From: Lonicera japonica
Taxonomy: Eukaryota > Streptophyta > Magnoliopsida > Dipsacales > Caprifoliaceae
Length of the DNA: 64,000 nucleotides
Assembly (NCBI GenBank): GCA_021464415.1
Contig: CM038467.1
Location: forward strand, 27,149,248-27,213,247
Reading direction: 5' to 3'
Under the pieces are notes generated by a model, which was not told where the DNA came from, ran no database searches, and was given only the letters and a program-made list of their open reading frames with translations. The position numbers and the translations under genes are program-made. This document shows, piece after piece, positions 35,875 to 47,480 of the stretch; the first letter of the stretch is position 1; each line of letters begins with the position of its first letter.

Positions 35875-37439
35875 AGATTTTATATTATATATAGATTTAT
35901 GACAAAGCTTGTTTCTTAGTGTAAGTTTTGATAAGTTTGATTATGTTTTAAAAAAAGAAATTAAGTAGATTGAGAATTCAAAAGAAAAAATAGTGGTACT
36001 CTTAATTGAGTATAAATTTTGTGCACTCCCACTGAACGGGAGTTATTATGACTTGCATTTTAGACCAGACAATTTAACGACCTATTACACCGTTTCGTTA
36101 TTTTATTTTATTTTATTTTTGTAGATTTAAAATCTTATTCTATTTGGTCTTTAGGCCTACTCTATTTAGTCTTCTAGTTAGCAAGTAACTATAATTATAC
36201 TCTACTTTTTTTTTCCAGTTAAATTATGATACATTAAATCATATATTTTGTCCTCAAGCAAATATTAGACATTAAATCTTACTTTATTTGGCCTTAAAGG
36301 AATCACATACTTTTTAAATCTCAAGTACTCCCAATTTCTATTAGAATTTTAATCTAAAACACTATTAATTAACATTTAAAGTCTTCTATTTATATTAGGA
36401 TTCTTACAAAAAAATCTCCGTTTTAATTATTTGTGAACCCGCTATAATTCTTTTACGAACAATTTTTTATATTTGGACCATAAAGTACTAAGTTATTTGA
36501 TTACTGCCTTGTTACACGAATACTTATCGGGGTGCTATTCTTACTAAATTTATGGTTATCTTCTTTTATTTGGATTAGCTTTAAGTTAACAGGTCTGGTT
36601 GTTTTGAATCAACTAGGAATTAATGAAGCATGACTTAGTGGTGGATTTTGCACTAGAAATGCCATATGAAACCGATTTGCACCGAATTTCGGTAATGGTA
36701 CGGTACAGATCGGTAATTATACTGTACCAGCGGCGTATGGTATGATACTAGTAATGATTTTCATTAGTAGTGGTATACCGTATCGTACCAAAATAATTAT
36801 ATTTATATATATATATTTAATTACTAGGTTACCATGCACCAATATGTGCCGAATTATACCAAACTACTAGAGTAATACCAATGCGTACCAAACTTAACCA
36901 AACTATCAAATTAATACCAAATACCAATTACCAATGTTCACCAAACTAAACTAAGTTGGCCCATAATTGTTGGGCCCTTCGTTTAAGGCCCATAATAGTT
37001 TAGGGCTTTAATTTCTAACCCGATTGAGGTGCCCCATAAAATTGTGTTGGGCTGTAATAGTTGGTCACTAATCACTATTAAAGTCTTTTCATCTTATTAA
37101 TTTATTTTTTAAAAAAAGGTAGGACAAAATTTTGGTAATGTACCATAAACCATACCGTGCCAAACCAAATTTTTAGTATACTGAATTTCGGTATATCAAA
37201 ATTTTGGTATGGTAATGGTACTAGATTTTGGTCTACCGAAATTTTTGCACAGTACTCAATAGAAGAGTTTTTGGTACGATAAAGCCACCGTAAGCTTGAG
37301 TAGGATAGGATTTGTGTGCTATAAATGGAGCACATATTTGTGCTTTTGTATTCACTTTTAATGTTAATAAATATTCTTCGATTGCTCTGAGTAAGTTTAT
37401 TTTTGTGCATCGTACAAAAAAATTTCCTACTAAATTATG

Positions 37440-38155
37440 TTAATTATTAAAATAATGAATTTTGTTACTTCAACTATGGGGTTGTTTGTTTGCACTACTT
37501 AAATCTGAAAACTTGGTTTCTAAGTTGTTTGTTAAAACAAAAAAATTAAGTGGCAACTTAATTTTTACTACTTAAAACTGAAAATTTTCATCAAAACTTT
37601 TAAGCGGTAAATTTGCCACTTAAAATTGAAAACTTAATTTTTAAAAGTGTAAAATACCTATTTTACCCTCTTCAAAATACACGATAAACACTCTCCTCTT
37701 CTCTCTTCTACGCAGCTCCTCTTTCTCTCTTCCATCCATACTCGCAGATCCTCTCTTGCACAGACGCAGGAGCACCAGATGCCGGAGGTACTCTAATTTC
37801 TCTCCCTTCATTCTTCTTCTTGCAATATATCTCCCTTCCTCTTTCTTCTTGCAATATCTTTAGGGCTTTTTTCTATCCTCTTTTTTTATGATTCATTTGG
37901 GTTTTTTTATTAATCATGGTTTTTAGGGCTTTGTTTATGATTCATTTGGGTGTTTTATTTTCATTTAGAATCATGTGATCTAAATAAACTAATAAGGGCA
38001 AAATTGTCATGTTAAAAAATTCAGTTTCCAAATATGTTATATTCAAACAACTAACATTTTTTTAAATACAGTTTTCAGAACTAAAAAAACAGGTTTATCA
38101 GTTTTAGTTTTTTTTTACAAATGGCAACTACGTGTATTATCTAAAATATTAAAAT
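37440..38155. mobile_element. MITE-like insertion in duplication unit B
   Basis: It begins near ggggttgtttgtttgcac and ends near cagttttagttttttttac. A relative in reverse orientation is at 57934-58326. The part 37690-38155 reappears at 42834-43280. The middle holds a pyrimidine-rich cttctctcttctacgcagct segment. Confidence 0.5.
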
Positions 38156-39550
38156 CATGTTTGTATATATCATCTTTTTTTCCTTTTTTGGATTATCATT
38201 TTTTTTTTATCCATCTGAAGACAAAAGCCCAAAACTTCACCAAAACCAAATGAATATAATCAACCTCCGAAGGAGTTCGAAGGGCTATCAAAAATAAATT
38301 TCTATGACTAGTTTTGTGTCACAAAGGATTAAAATGGATTACACTTGCATGTCAAATGACTTTTTTTTGAATATATTTCTGTAAAGTATTGCAATAATAT
38401 ATTATTCTTTTACTTTAATAAGTTGTTTAATCCTCCGGTAATTAATGTGGTTATTGTTTTGTATGGAATTTCAAGGTCCATGCCATAATATGTCATATGC
38501 ACGTAACGTAATTTAACAATAGAGGGTATTTCTTTTATCAAAACAGTCTTCACCTAAACTAAAGAAATATACAATCACCCAATATATAATTTTCTTTGGC
38601 ATAATATTTTTCATAATTTTATTATCTTGTTTCTTCAAAACAATGAAACATGATATTCATATATAATTGTTTTTCGTTGCAAGTCAATACTTTTTAGAAA
38701 AACAATTTAATTTGTATTTGAATTTGCATTTGCATCTGAAATTGTAATATATTGTAGATTTTTTATTTATAAAATTATTATTAATTTAATTTATATATTT
38801 ATAAGTCATCACGTACAACGCACATGTACTATGACTAGTATTATTAGAAGTATAAAACAAAAAAGGATGACTTAATAATTATTGAGAAGGTCTATGTCAG
38901 GGTGACGCTTTATATCTAGAGGGTTGATCCCATTACTCGCATTTGCATTAGATATGATTACTTGTACTTGCATCGGATATGATTTTTTTAATAGAGATTT
39001 TGAAATAGGTACTTCCTATACTAATTATTTAGATTATGATCATGGTAAATGTAAAGTATGAGGGTTGAACTCATGATTTTTGAGTTGATAAACAAAGTTT
39101 TTTTCCAGAGTCAACACCATTCTTAGTTATATTTTTTAATTTCAAATTAAATGATGCATGTGCAAAGCAAATAGACATATACACGCATTGTGTCCGCTTC
39201 CGTATCTAGTATTATTATAACATCAACGATAATTAATGTAGCCGTATCTAGTATTATCTTATACAGAAAAAGCTATTGTAATTTGTTACATCAATGAATT
39301 TAAAATGGTTTTAAAAATGTGTATTTTATCGTGTATTTTTATGATTCAACTATTGATCATTGAGATTTTATGTTTTTTTATTGTTGATAAATGGATTGCA
39401 ACTGAGCAGTGGCTGAGTGTAACACTTCGTTTAACTGCATGTTACATTATGATTTATTGTAGCAATACAATAAATTGAACGAAGGAGTGATATGATCAAT
39501 AAATTGACTCGTTGCTTTGTAATTATTTATTTTTGGGGGCGCCATATGAG

Positions 39551-40080
39551 TTAGGCCTGGCAATGGGTCGTGTACGGGTTGGTTTCGTGTCGGGCTGAAA
39601 TCGTGTTGGGTGAAAAGTGCCTCAACCCTTACACGACCCGTTTAATAAACGGGTGAAACATTCAAATTCATACATGACTCGTTTAAATAACGAATGATAC
39701 GATCCGGTTCGTTTAATCCGTTTAAGATAAACGGTTCGATTCGGGTCATATACGAATAACATTTAATGACCCATTAATAATTCAATTAAGTAACTAACCA
39801 CTAAAATATACTCACATAATAATTTATATATATATAAATTATATATTTGGGTTACTCAGGTTAGAAACGGTTTTACGTACACGACCCGAAATCGACTTAT
39901 ATATATTCTTACCGGGTTAAACGGGTTTTATTCGGGTTTTGCGAATGTACACAAAATCGATTAGTTAAAATAAATGGGTTTGACGGGTCAACCCGATTAT
40001 GACCCACACCTGTTAAGGGTTCACCCAAATTCGGTAAATTCGTGTCGATTTCGTGTCATGTTATAAATTGTCGGGCCTAA
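39551..40080. mobile_element. hAT-like insertion in duplication unit B
   Basis: Ends TTAGGCCTGGCAAT and, reversed, TTAGGCCCGACAAT. The interior has many acgacccgttta/aacgggt motifs. The empty site in unit A (about 33360, ggggcgcaataggaattg) shows the state before insertion. The target duplication is unclear. Confidence 0.65.
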
Positions 40081-40838
40081 TAGGAATTGTGCATTTGCAA
40101 CAGTTAACCAGTTATGTTACAATTTGAAATTTGGACCTTGTTATGAAGTCTTCTAGCGGGTGGATTGAGTTCAAAATAACTTCAACGAGGAGTTTTTTAA
40201 ATTGTCCCTATTTTAACTCCTAGTTTACGCATCCTTGTGGCAGTTCAATCTCTTCAATTCATAGTGTATTGAAGATGCTGTAGGTTAAAAAGATAACAAA
40301 AAGATAAATTATTGAAGGGGCTATTATGTACTTTTGACCACGGGCTATATACCAGCTGTGATGCCAACAAGGCTATTATGTATGATGTACTTTTGAACTA
40401 GGTTTTTTCAACTTGCGCTGAGTGGCAATTGGTATTTTTAGGTCACATTTGGACTTGACATGATATGATAAATAACAGTAAAACATGAACACGACACGTC
40501 GCGGCTTCGTGTTACTTTTTTGAAACATGAACACGACACAGTTAAACATTACACGGCACGAGACACCATTGGAAATTTTAAGTCCTAATTATAAATATGC
40601 TACAACATAAACAAATTTTTTTTTCTTTTATTTAGATACAATAGGACATGTGATTAACACAATACAACTCTAATTTAGGGTCAATTTATTGTCCAAAATG
40701 GACAGAAGGGAGAAAATAAAATACGGGAGAGAGTTTAGGAGATTAATAGGTGTGAGTTTTAGTTTAGGGGGCATTTTGAAACTGTAACAATAATTTAAGA
40801 GGCATATGGGTAGCTTATTCAAAATGCAAAGAATGCAA

Positions 40839-41800
40839 TCTATTATCTATTATTATATATATATAATAGTATTATGGAGGAAGTCTTCTTCTCTCTCTTA
40901 ATTAATGTTATCCAATTAATTATGCATTCATCTTTCTACTTCTTCATCTCAACTTTCCTCTCCTTAGTATCATAATATGTATATACATTCATTCATTTAT
41001 GCACCTTTGCATAACCTTTCATATCACTTGATTCACTTAGCACAATAATTCATTCATACACTTACAAATCCGCGAGCATGCAGCAAAAAGATTTGTTGCT
41101 TCATTCTAATTTCAAGATTCAAAGAAAGATTTTTCTTATAATTTATATATTAATTACTAACTAAATATTAGTTGACTGAGATTCATAGGATTTCTCAAAT
41201 TTAGTATGTATCATATAAAATAGTTGATGTCCAAAGTGATATGTTGGTAAAAAATTTGTAAAACAAAATTATATAAGAAAGTTTATGTTAAAACACCCAC
41301 GCATCGCGTGGGTATTAAGCTAAGTTATATAGTAAAATGGAGGAAGTATAGTGATTAATGCAATCTATATAGCAATTAATGCAATCTTTAATTACTTATT
41401 AGTGCAATATATATAGCAATTAATGCAATCTTTTAATTACTTTTATGACTATTTTGTCTTCCTTTGGTTATGATAATATATATGTACTTAATTTATCACT
41501 TATTATAATTCTATTATTTTTTCTCAACTAGGTATATTAGTTATTTTGCACTAATTCAAAAGCCTTTTTATACATATCATTTTTTTTTTATTTTATATAA
41601 TTGGGTTTGTTGGATTACTTGCTTAATTGTAATTATTTTACCTTCATATTTTTGTAGTTACATTACATAGGTATTTTTAAATGATTGTTTTTGTTTACCA
41701 TTATACAATATATTTTATATTTATGTAGTTTGAAGCATTTATATATTCTGTTAATTGAAATGCCCACGCATTGCGTGGGTTACACACTTGTTAATAGAAT
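40839..41800 (+). mobile_element. Two related Helitron-like segments in duplication unit B
   Basis: The first starts at a|TCTATTATCTATTATT (40839) and ends with the hairpin cccacgcatcgcgtggg (41295-41311) followed by CTAA at 41320-41323. The second begins with a similar atggaggaagtatag segment and carries the hairpin cccacgcattgcgtggg (about 41762-41778). A TC start, a hairpin near the end and CTRR are Helitron traits. The base after CTAA is G, not the usual T, and the second end is not a clean CTRR, so the call is tentative. Confidence 0.42.
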
Positions 41801-42697
41801 ATTTATGTCATAGATGTATGTTTATGCAACTTTTTTATTTGAAAATGAGGTAAAAGATCTTACATGATAATGTTTTTCACAAAAAACCAACGAATAATAT
41901 GTTTTAGAAATAAGGGCCTAGATATCATTATCATATTGAAATAAGGGCTTATTTATCAATTGTGTTTTAAAATAAGAGCTTTGACTAAGTGCAAACTTAA
42001 CTTTGTACAAAATTGTGTTAAGTGCAAACTTAATTTTGTACCAAATTGTGTTTTGTGCAAACTTAACTTTGCAATCAAAAAAATTTAATGCAAATTTGTT
42101 TTGCATGATGTATTTATATTTTTTGACAAGTACATTATTATGTTTCTTTCATAAAACTTTAAAACAACGTCAAATTAACACAAATATATAGTAATATTTT
42201 AGAACATAAGGAGTGCAAATTTAACTTTGCATTACTCCGAAAAAATTATTATGTGTATTTTATTAATAAATAAGTTTTGAATATGTAATTTGTTAAAATT
42301 AGTTTAAAATACCGTAAATTAAACACTTATTTATAATAATATACTAAAAAATATGTAATGCAAACTTTATTTTGCGTGTTTCCATAAAAAAATAAAATTT
42401 AAAAATCTACTGCAAAGTTAACTTTGCACTCCTTTTAGAGTTTGGTCAAATATAAGCCCTTAATTTACAAAAATATTATTCCTTAATTCTTTTGAAGAAA
42501 ACTTTTCCATATAAGTCCTATTTTTAAATATCCCGCTTTTTTTATGTAGTAGGGCACATATATAGTAACAGTTCCCTTTCCTTTTAGAAAAGTTTCAATT
42601 ATTTGCTTATTACTAGTAGTATTATTTGTTACATGTATGATTGTAGGTATGATATGCTAGCTTATTTTTACACTTCATTTTTGGATTGGAATTTCAG
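41800..42697. other. Insert remainder and second copy of the intron end
   Basis: Contains repeats of gcaaacttaactttg / gcaaacttaattttg around 41990-42110, then returns to unit A homology near 42536 (tttttttatgtagtag). No real gene; the short ORFs are chance. Confidence 0.45.
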
Positions 42698-42834
42698 TTC
42701 TGAGTCAAGCGTCATTCAAGAAGTTACTAATGAGATTCAACTTAATAAACGTCTGAAATATTTTATGGAAGAGAGCACCAGACCGGAAGAAAGAAAACAG
42801 GATGAGTTGTCATTTTGCAAGGAGATCAACTTGG
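42698..42834 (+). pseudogene. Broken second copy of the LRR exon start
   Basis: After acceptor tttcag it encodes SESSVIQEVTNEIQ, then a [20 protein letters not shown] stretch, matching exon 2 of the TIR-LRR gene and again without NB-ARC. It keeps 18 bp (KRLKYF-coding) absent from the first copy. At 42834 it jumps into sequence homologous to 37690-38155, so the LRRs are lost. Confidence 0.8.
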
Positions 42835-43280
42835 ATCCTCTTCTCTCTTCTACGCAGCTCCTCTCTCTCTCTTCCGCCCATACCTCCAGATCCTCTCTCA
42901 CACAGACGTTGGAACACCAGATGTCGGAGGTACTCTAATTTCTCTCCCTTCATTCTTCTTCTTGCAATATATCTCCCTTCCTCTTTCTTCTTGCAATATC
43001 TTTAGGGCTTTTTTATATCCTCATTTTTTTAAATTTTTTTGTGATTCATTTGGGTGTTTTATTAATCATGGTTTTCAGGACTTTGTTTATGTTTCATTGG
43101 GTGTTTTATTTTCATTTAGAATATCTAAATAAATTAGTAAGGGCAAAACTGTCATTCAAACAAATAACATTTTTTTTTAAATACAGTTTTCAGAACTAAA
43201 AAAATAGCTTTTTCAGTTTCAGTCTTTTTGTCAAACGCCAATTACGTGAATTATGTACAATATTGAAATCCCTTACAATA
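42834..43280. repeat. Copy of 37690-38155 joined to the broken LRR exon
   Basis: Shared stretches include cttctctcttctacgcagct, ggaggtactctaatttctct and ttcattcttcttcttgcaat. The junction marks a rearrangement or gene-conversion breakpoint. Confidence 0.7.
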
Positions 43281-43409
43281 TTAAATTAAAAGCTTGACTT
43301 TTAATTTATTTAGGGTGCCTTTGGGAGACCTGGATTTGATTTCGACGTTGAAATCGGATCCTTGAAATTGTTTGGGTATGATGAGTTTGGACTTACTGGG
43401 GAAGGATAT

Positions 43410-43610
43410 TAAGAGTACCAATTTTTTTGTTCATCAAATGCGGACCAATCGTATTGACGGGGTACAAATGAATATTTTTTATGAAACTTGGTAAAAATGA
43501 TCATCTCAACAAAATTTCATCTTTACCAAGTTTTATTTAAAAAATTTATTAGTTTAACCCCTCAAATTGGTTGGTCCACATTTGAGGATCAAAAAATTTG
43601 GTCCTCTTAA
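43410..43610. repeat. Short foldback related to the 27.6-kb foldbacks
   Basis: The arms are catcaaatgcggaccaat and ggttggtccacatttgagg, with an inner pair atgaaacttggtaaa / tttaccaagtttta. The layout, a hairpin within a hairpin, is as in elements 1 and 2. Confidence 0.55.
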
Positions 43611-43632
43611 GATCCTTCTCCTATAATTACTA

Positions 43633-44018
43633 TCTATATTATAAAACACAAAATTTAAGTCAATGTTCATTTTTAAATGTCTCTTAATTTAAAGGCTCAC
43701 ATCGCATATATATAGCTGGGATAATATTAATATTAGCCCTTACATGTTTCTTCTCATATTGAAATATCATATCAATACAATAAATACTCACACGCAAAAT
43801 ATACAGACACGCTATTCTTCTTATTCACTTTCTCTCTCAGTAATTCTTTAAAATGTCATAATTATAAATTTAAAAATTTAATTATAATAAAATTTAAAGT
43901 TTTAAAATCTATTAATCAATGTCTATAAAACGAGATACATAATAAACATAAAATTGTAAAAAAAATAAAAAATCGATACTAATATTTGGATATTTTATAG
44001 TGTGATTTTTCATAGCAA
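43633..44018 (+). mobile_element. Possible Helitron 5' end upstream of the MYB-like gene
   Basis: a|TCTATATTATAAAACACAAA at 43633 resembles Helitron 5' ends. AT-rich DNA then leads to the ATG at 44019. No matching 3' hairpin and CTRR were found downstream on this strand, so it could be a fragment or chance. Confidence 0.3.
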
Positions 44019-44786
44019 ATGGCCTTCGATATTCGGACTCACAATAATAATAATAACAATAACCCACAGCAAAAAATAGGGATGGGGCAGGGGATTTCTC
44101 TGCCCCCCGGTCAGTCATCGCAACTTAGCTCGGTGGAATCTAATTCCGGGGAGTTCTGCACTGGGGATGAGCAGGCGAGGACGCTGAAGAGGCTGAGGCC
44201 GGTGTGGACCCCGCAGCTGCACAAGCGGTTTGTGGATGCTGTGGCTCACCTTGGGATCAAGAATGCTGTGCCCAAGACCATAATGCAGCTCATGAATGTT
44301 GATGGGTTGACCCGTGAGAATGTTGCCAGTCATTTACAGAAGTACAGGCTTTACCTGAAGCGTATGCAGGGGATTTCGAGTGGTGGCGGTGGAGTCCCCA
44401 GAGGAATACTATCCAGCGGTGATGCAGCCACTGATCACTTGTTTGCCAGTTCTCCGGTGCCAGCACACTTCCTCCAACCTGTTCGCCACAATTCAGACCA
44501 CTTCTTGCCGTTTATGCCAGTGCCGGCACTACAGCACCACCACCACCAGCAGATGTCGGCTGCTGCTGCAGCCAGGGCCGGACATCTGCAACTACAGCCA
44601 CAGTATCGTCAGATGGGCCATTTTGGGTCGCCACCCAATGGGCAATTCGAGCATCCGTTCCTAGCAAGACAGCATTTGGGTATGCCTGTGAATAACACAG
44701 TTCCGACTTATGTGGAGGATTTGGAATCACCTAAAGAAGCCACTGGGAGGAAAGTTCTCACTCTATTTCCAACTGGGGATGATTAG
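44019..44786 (+). CDS. GARP (MYB-like) transcription factor, MYBC1/LUX-related, N-terminally short
   Basis: 255 residues. The GARP DNA-binding domain is at about 57-115: VWTPQLHKRFVDAVAHLGIK, then TIMQLMNVDGLTRENVASHL, then QKYRLYL. The downstream ATDHLFASSPVPAHFL and the terminal KVLTLFPTGDD fit Arabidopsis MYBC1-like proteins. LUX relatives share the domain and act in the clock evening complex. MYBC1-type proteins normally have about 40 more residues before the AFDI that follows Met1 here. An in-frame TAG lies two codons upstream (44013-44015), and the DNA upstream is AT-rich and unrelated. The DNA-binding part is intact. It may be a 5'-truncated duplicate, or the first exon may lie elsewhere. 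The low-complexity Asn and His/Gln runs are normal for the family. Confidence 0.8.
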   Translation: MAFDIRTHNNNNNNNPQQKIGMGQGISLPPGQSSQLSSVESNSGEFCTGDEQARTLKRLRPVWTPQLHKRFVDAVAHLGIKNAVPKTIMQLMNVDGLTRENVASHLQKYRLYLKRMQGISSGGGGVPRGILSSGDAATDHLFASSPVPAHFLQPVRHNSDHFLPFMPVPALQHHHHQQMSAAAAARAGHLQLQPQYRQMGHFGSPPNGQFEHPFLARQHLGMPVNNTVPTYVEDLESPKEATGRKVLTLFPTGDD

Positions 44787-45430
44787 TTTTGGATAATGGA
44801 GTAAATGAATGCAACTACTTGGGTGGCTCTAACTTCTTGACCAATCAAACACAATTCGCAAAGTAACCTGTTTTGTAGTCCTTGTGCGACTAGCATTGCT
44901 CTTCCTCTTCTATGAACTTCTAGGCATGGAATTAAATTGCTGGTATTTTTCTTAACCATTAGTTGGATTCTAGTGCGGATATTGGTCAAAATCACAATCT
45001 TGGTGGCATTGCTGATCAATGGTTTCCGAGTTCATGGGCAAAATGGATTTATACTAGAAGCAATTCTAGTAAGTGGTTGGTTTTTGTATCCTGGGATTAT
45101 TCTTATCCGGGCAGTAAGTTACTGGTGGTTATATTGATGGTTGACTTGATTGTAACAGTTGATGGTGCCATCCATTTTCTCCAAAAAGAGGCACTCTGTA
45201 AGTGTCCATGGCTGCTAATTTGTGCCAGTTTTCTAAGCCTTTTTTGTGTATCTCGTGTAGAGATTTAGTTGTCTTCTTGTTTAGTTTATTACTTGCTGTT
45301 GTGTAGAGAAGATTCTTAGTTTCTTGTAAATTGGATGATTTGACGGGGACGTGAACCTGATTTGGGGAAGTTTAAGAAAAAAAATGTTAAGTCTAATGTT
45401 ATTAGGAACATTGCTTTATTCTAATATTGC
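44787..45430 (+). other. 3' flank of the MYB-like gene (UTR-like)
   Basis: More balanced base composition than its surroundings and no domain-bearing ORF, which fits a retained 3' untranslated region. The sequence turns AT-rich after about 45430. Confidence 0.45.
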
Positions 45431-46139
45431 ACCATAAATATTGTTGGAAATAAAAACAAAAACTTATACAGCATATATTATGGGTAAACTATTTAAGTGT
45501 TGGACATATATTTTTGCATTTAGTGTCATATAATAGTTATTAGTTATCTCGAATTAATTTAGATAACACTTTTGTTCTTCAAAATAATGCAATGTTAGTT
45601 TTATAGCGAATAAAGTTTTTTTGATTTAATTAAATTCTATTGTGTGCCACTATACTATTTTAGATGATACCCAACCCAAAACCAATTGGTAATGAATAGA
45701 GTAACCCTTTCATCTTATATATTGTTATGTTATGATCCATTTTTCCGATGTGGTATTTTTAGTCTTAACAATTGATTATTAATCCCAAGTAATTTTACCA
45801 TTTTCCAAAACTCACTCTTCGATTTACTCAGTTTTTCTTACTTCGTGTAATATAAGTATTGCCAGTAATATACAGTTGCTTGAAACATTAAAGTTGAAGG
45901 CTTAATCAACAATTTGCGAAATTTCTATCTTTGACCTACATATTTAATGCAATGGTTATAACTTTGATCATTGGCAAAGTCAAGGTTTGATATTAAGGTA
46001 GGTGAAAAATAAATTTGATGCACAATTAAATACATTCACGACAACATAAAATAAGGTGGGCAAAGTGGAATTTTTCTTATAACTAATATAAAATAAGTTA
46101 GACAAAGTGTAAATTTTCTCCTAAATTAAAGTGGATAAA
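45431..46139. other. AT-rich intergenic DNA
   Basis: No ORF with a recognisable domain, no terminal repeats seen. Confidence 0.4.
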
Positions 46140-46149
46140 GTCTAACAAC

Positions 46150-46300
46150 TAAGTGTGACCCAGTGGTCACGATACAAAAATTAGCGATGGGTTCGACTAT
46201 GAGCTCTTTAGATCGAATTGCTAGATGCAAAAACTTTTGGTCACTAGCGGTGTGGTTGCCAGAGATGGACCAAGACCAAGGATTTTGCTCGAATGAGCAA
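46150..46300 (+). mobile_element. Possible tRNA-derived SINE
   Basis: A box-A-like tgtgacccagtgg (46154-46166) and a box-B-like ggttcgactat (46190-46200) are spaced about 35 bp apart, as in tRNA-derived promoters. The palindrome gtgacccagtggtcac overlaps box A. No clear tail or target duplication was identified. Confidence 0.3.
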
Positions 46301-47058
46301 AATGTTATATAAATGTGGTTAGGCGGGGTGGACCAAGACCAAGAATTTTAGTCGAATGAGGGTGAAACTAGTACTACAATCCCATTAAAGTCATCAAAGT
46401 TTTTGTTCTATTAAGTTCAAGCACTTCTTAAACATAAAATATATGCATCATGGGTTTTAAAATTTGACGGTATTTAAGACCATAAGCTTGTCACCATGAC
46501 CATATTACTTAATTGTCAGACCATTTTCATTTTTGCAAAACTTTTCTCCTCAAATTATATATGTGAGTAGTGTACTAATGCGGTGCATGAATAATTAATC
46601 CATTATCATATTAGGTAATAAAATCTTAAAACCCCTTTGGCCTTGCATAGGTCCACCCTTGAATGTGGTTAGCACCATAGACATAGTATATAATGTTACT
46701 AATCTATAGAAGAAGAAGGAAAAATTAAAAACTTTAGGGTGCTAGGGTACGCAACAATTCTAATAACGTTATTACACCATCTGTCACTTTTTAAGAAGCA
46801 AGGTTATCAACTCTAGAACTCATGATACGCTCAATGCGTGCGCAATTAATATTATACTTGATAATTACTGATATTATGTAAATGTTTGAAATATTTACTC
46901 TTTAAGAGTAGTGTGCTTGGCTAGTACTGCAAAGGATTGTGGGTTTACTTTTTACACCGTCTTCTTACTTGTTGATTCAAACCAACCAACTGCACTTTAA
47001 AAAGTAGCGCAGTTGATTTTCGTTATCTCTGATATCAACAATTTGTAAACACATTTTC
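46301..47058. other. AT-rich intergenic DNA
   Basis: A short direct repeat, ggaccaagaccaaggatttt and ggaccaagaccaagaatttt, lies near 46265 and 46331. No gene. Confidence 0.4.
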
Positions 47059-47139
47059 ATTGCTTATGAAGATTTTATTCATCGCTTTTAGCCTCACTTT
47101 TTCATCTATTGTGTCCAATTTCAACACGACTTTTTTCAT

Positions 47140-47480
47140 CATTGCTTATGAGAGTCGCCTCTTGCTTGCCTGGCATTTATGCAATCGCATGGGACAGGAA
47201 AGAGAACAAAATGATAGTGATTGGGAATGTAGATCTAGTGAAGTTAGTGGGGAAATTGAGCAAGGTTTGTCGCACAGAAATTCTCACTGTCGATCCAGCA
47301 AAATAGCCTGCGAAAAAGAAAGAAGAGCCTGATGCGGATATAAAGAAGAAGATTATTAAATAAGTGCATATGACGTCTAATTGGTGTGTATATTATCCCA
47401 GTATAAATTATCCCGTGACCTTCAACATGGAAGAAAATCCGAACTCGTGTTATTTGCCAACTGTATATATGGCGCCCCAT
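47140..47480 (+). pseudogene. Heavy-metal-associated (HMA/HIPP-like) protein pseudogene
   Basis: One frame reads through LPGIYAIAWDRKENKMIVIG, then NVDLVKLVGKLSKVCRTEIL, then TVDPAK. This is the second half of a plant HMA domain (typically LPGI.SI..D.KE.K.TV.G.VDP...V.KLRK). After TAG at 47304-47306 the same frame continues with a Lys/Glu-rich linker, then TAA at 47361-47363, then HMTS and EENPNSC near the end. This resembles the C-terminal Y.P.MT...EENPN.C of isoprenylated HMA proteins, but the terminal CaaX box is gone. The first half of the domain is missing. Decay is clear; the family call rests on motif memory. Confidence 0.65.

Larger units (their letters stand above)
35875..42834. repeat. 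Tandem duplication, unit B, expanded by insertions
   Basis: Same order as unit A, but interrupted at about 37440-38155 (MITE), 39551-40080 (hAT-like) and about 40771-42535 (Helitron-like and other DNA). Since unit A shows the uninterrupted sequence, these insertions follow the duplication. Confidence 0.8.
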
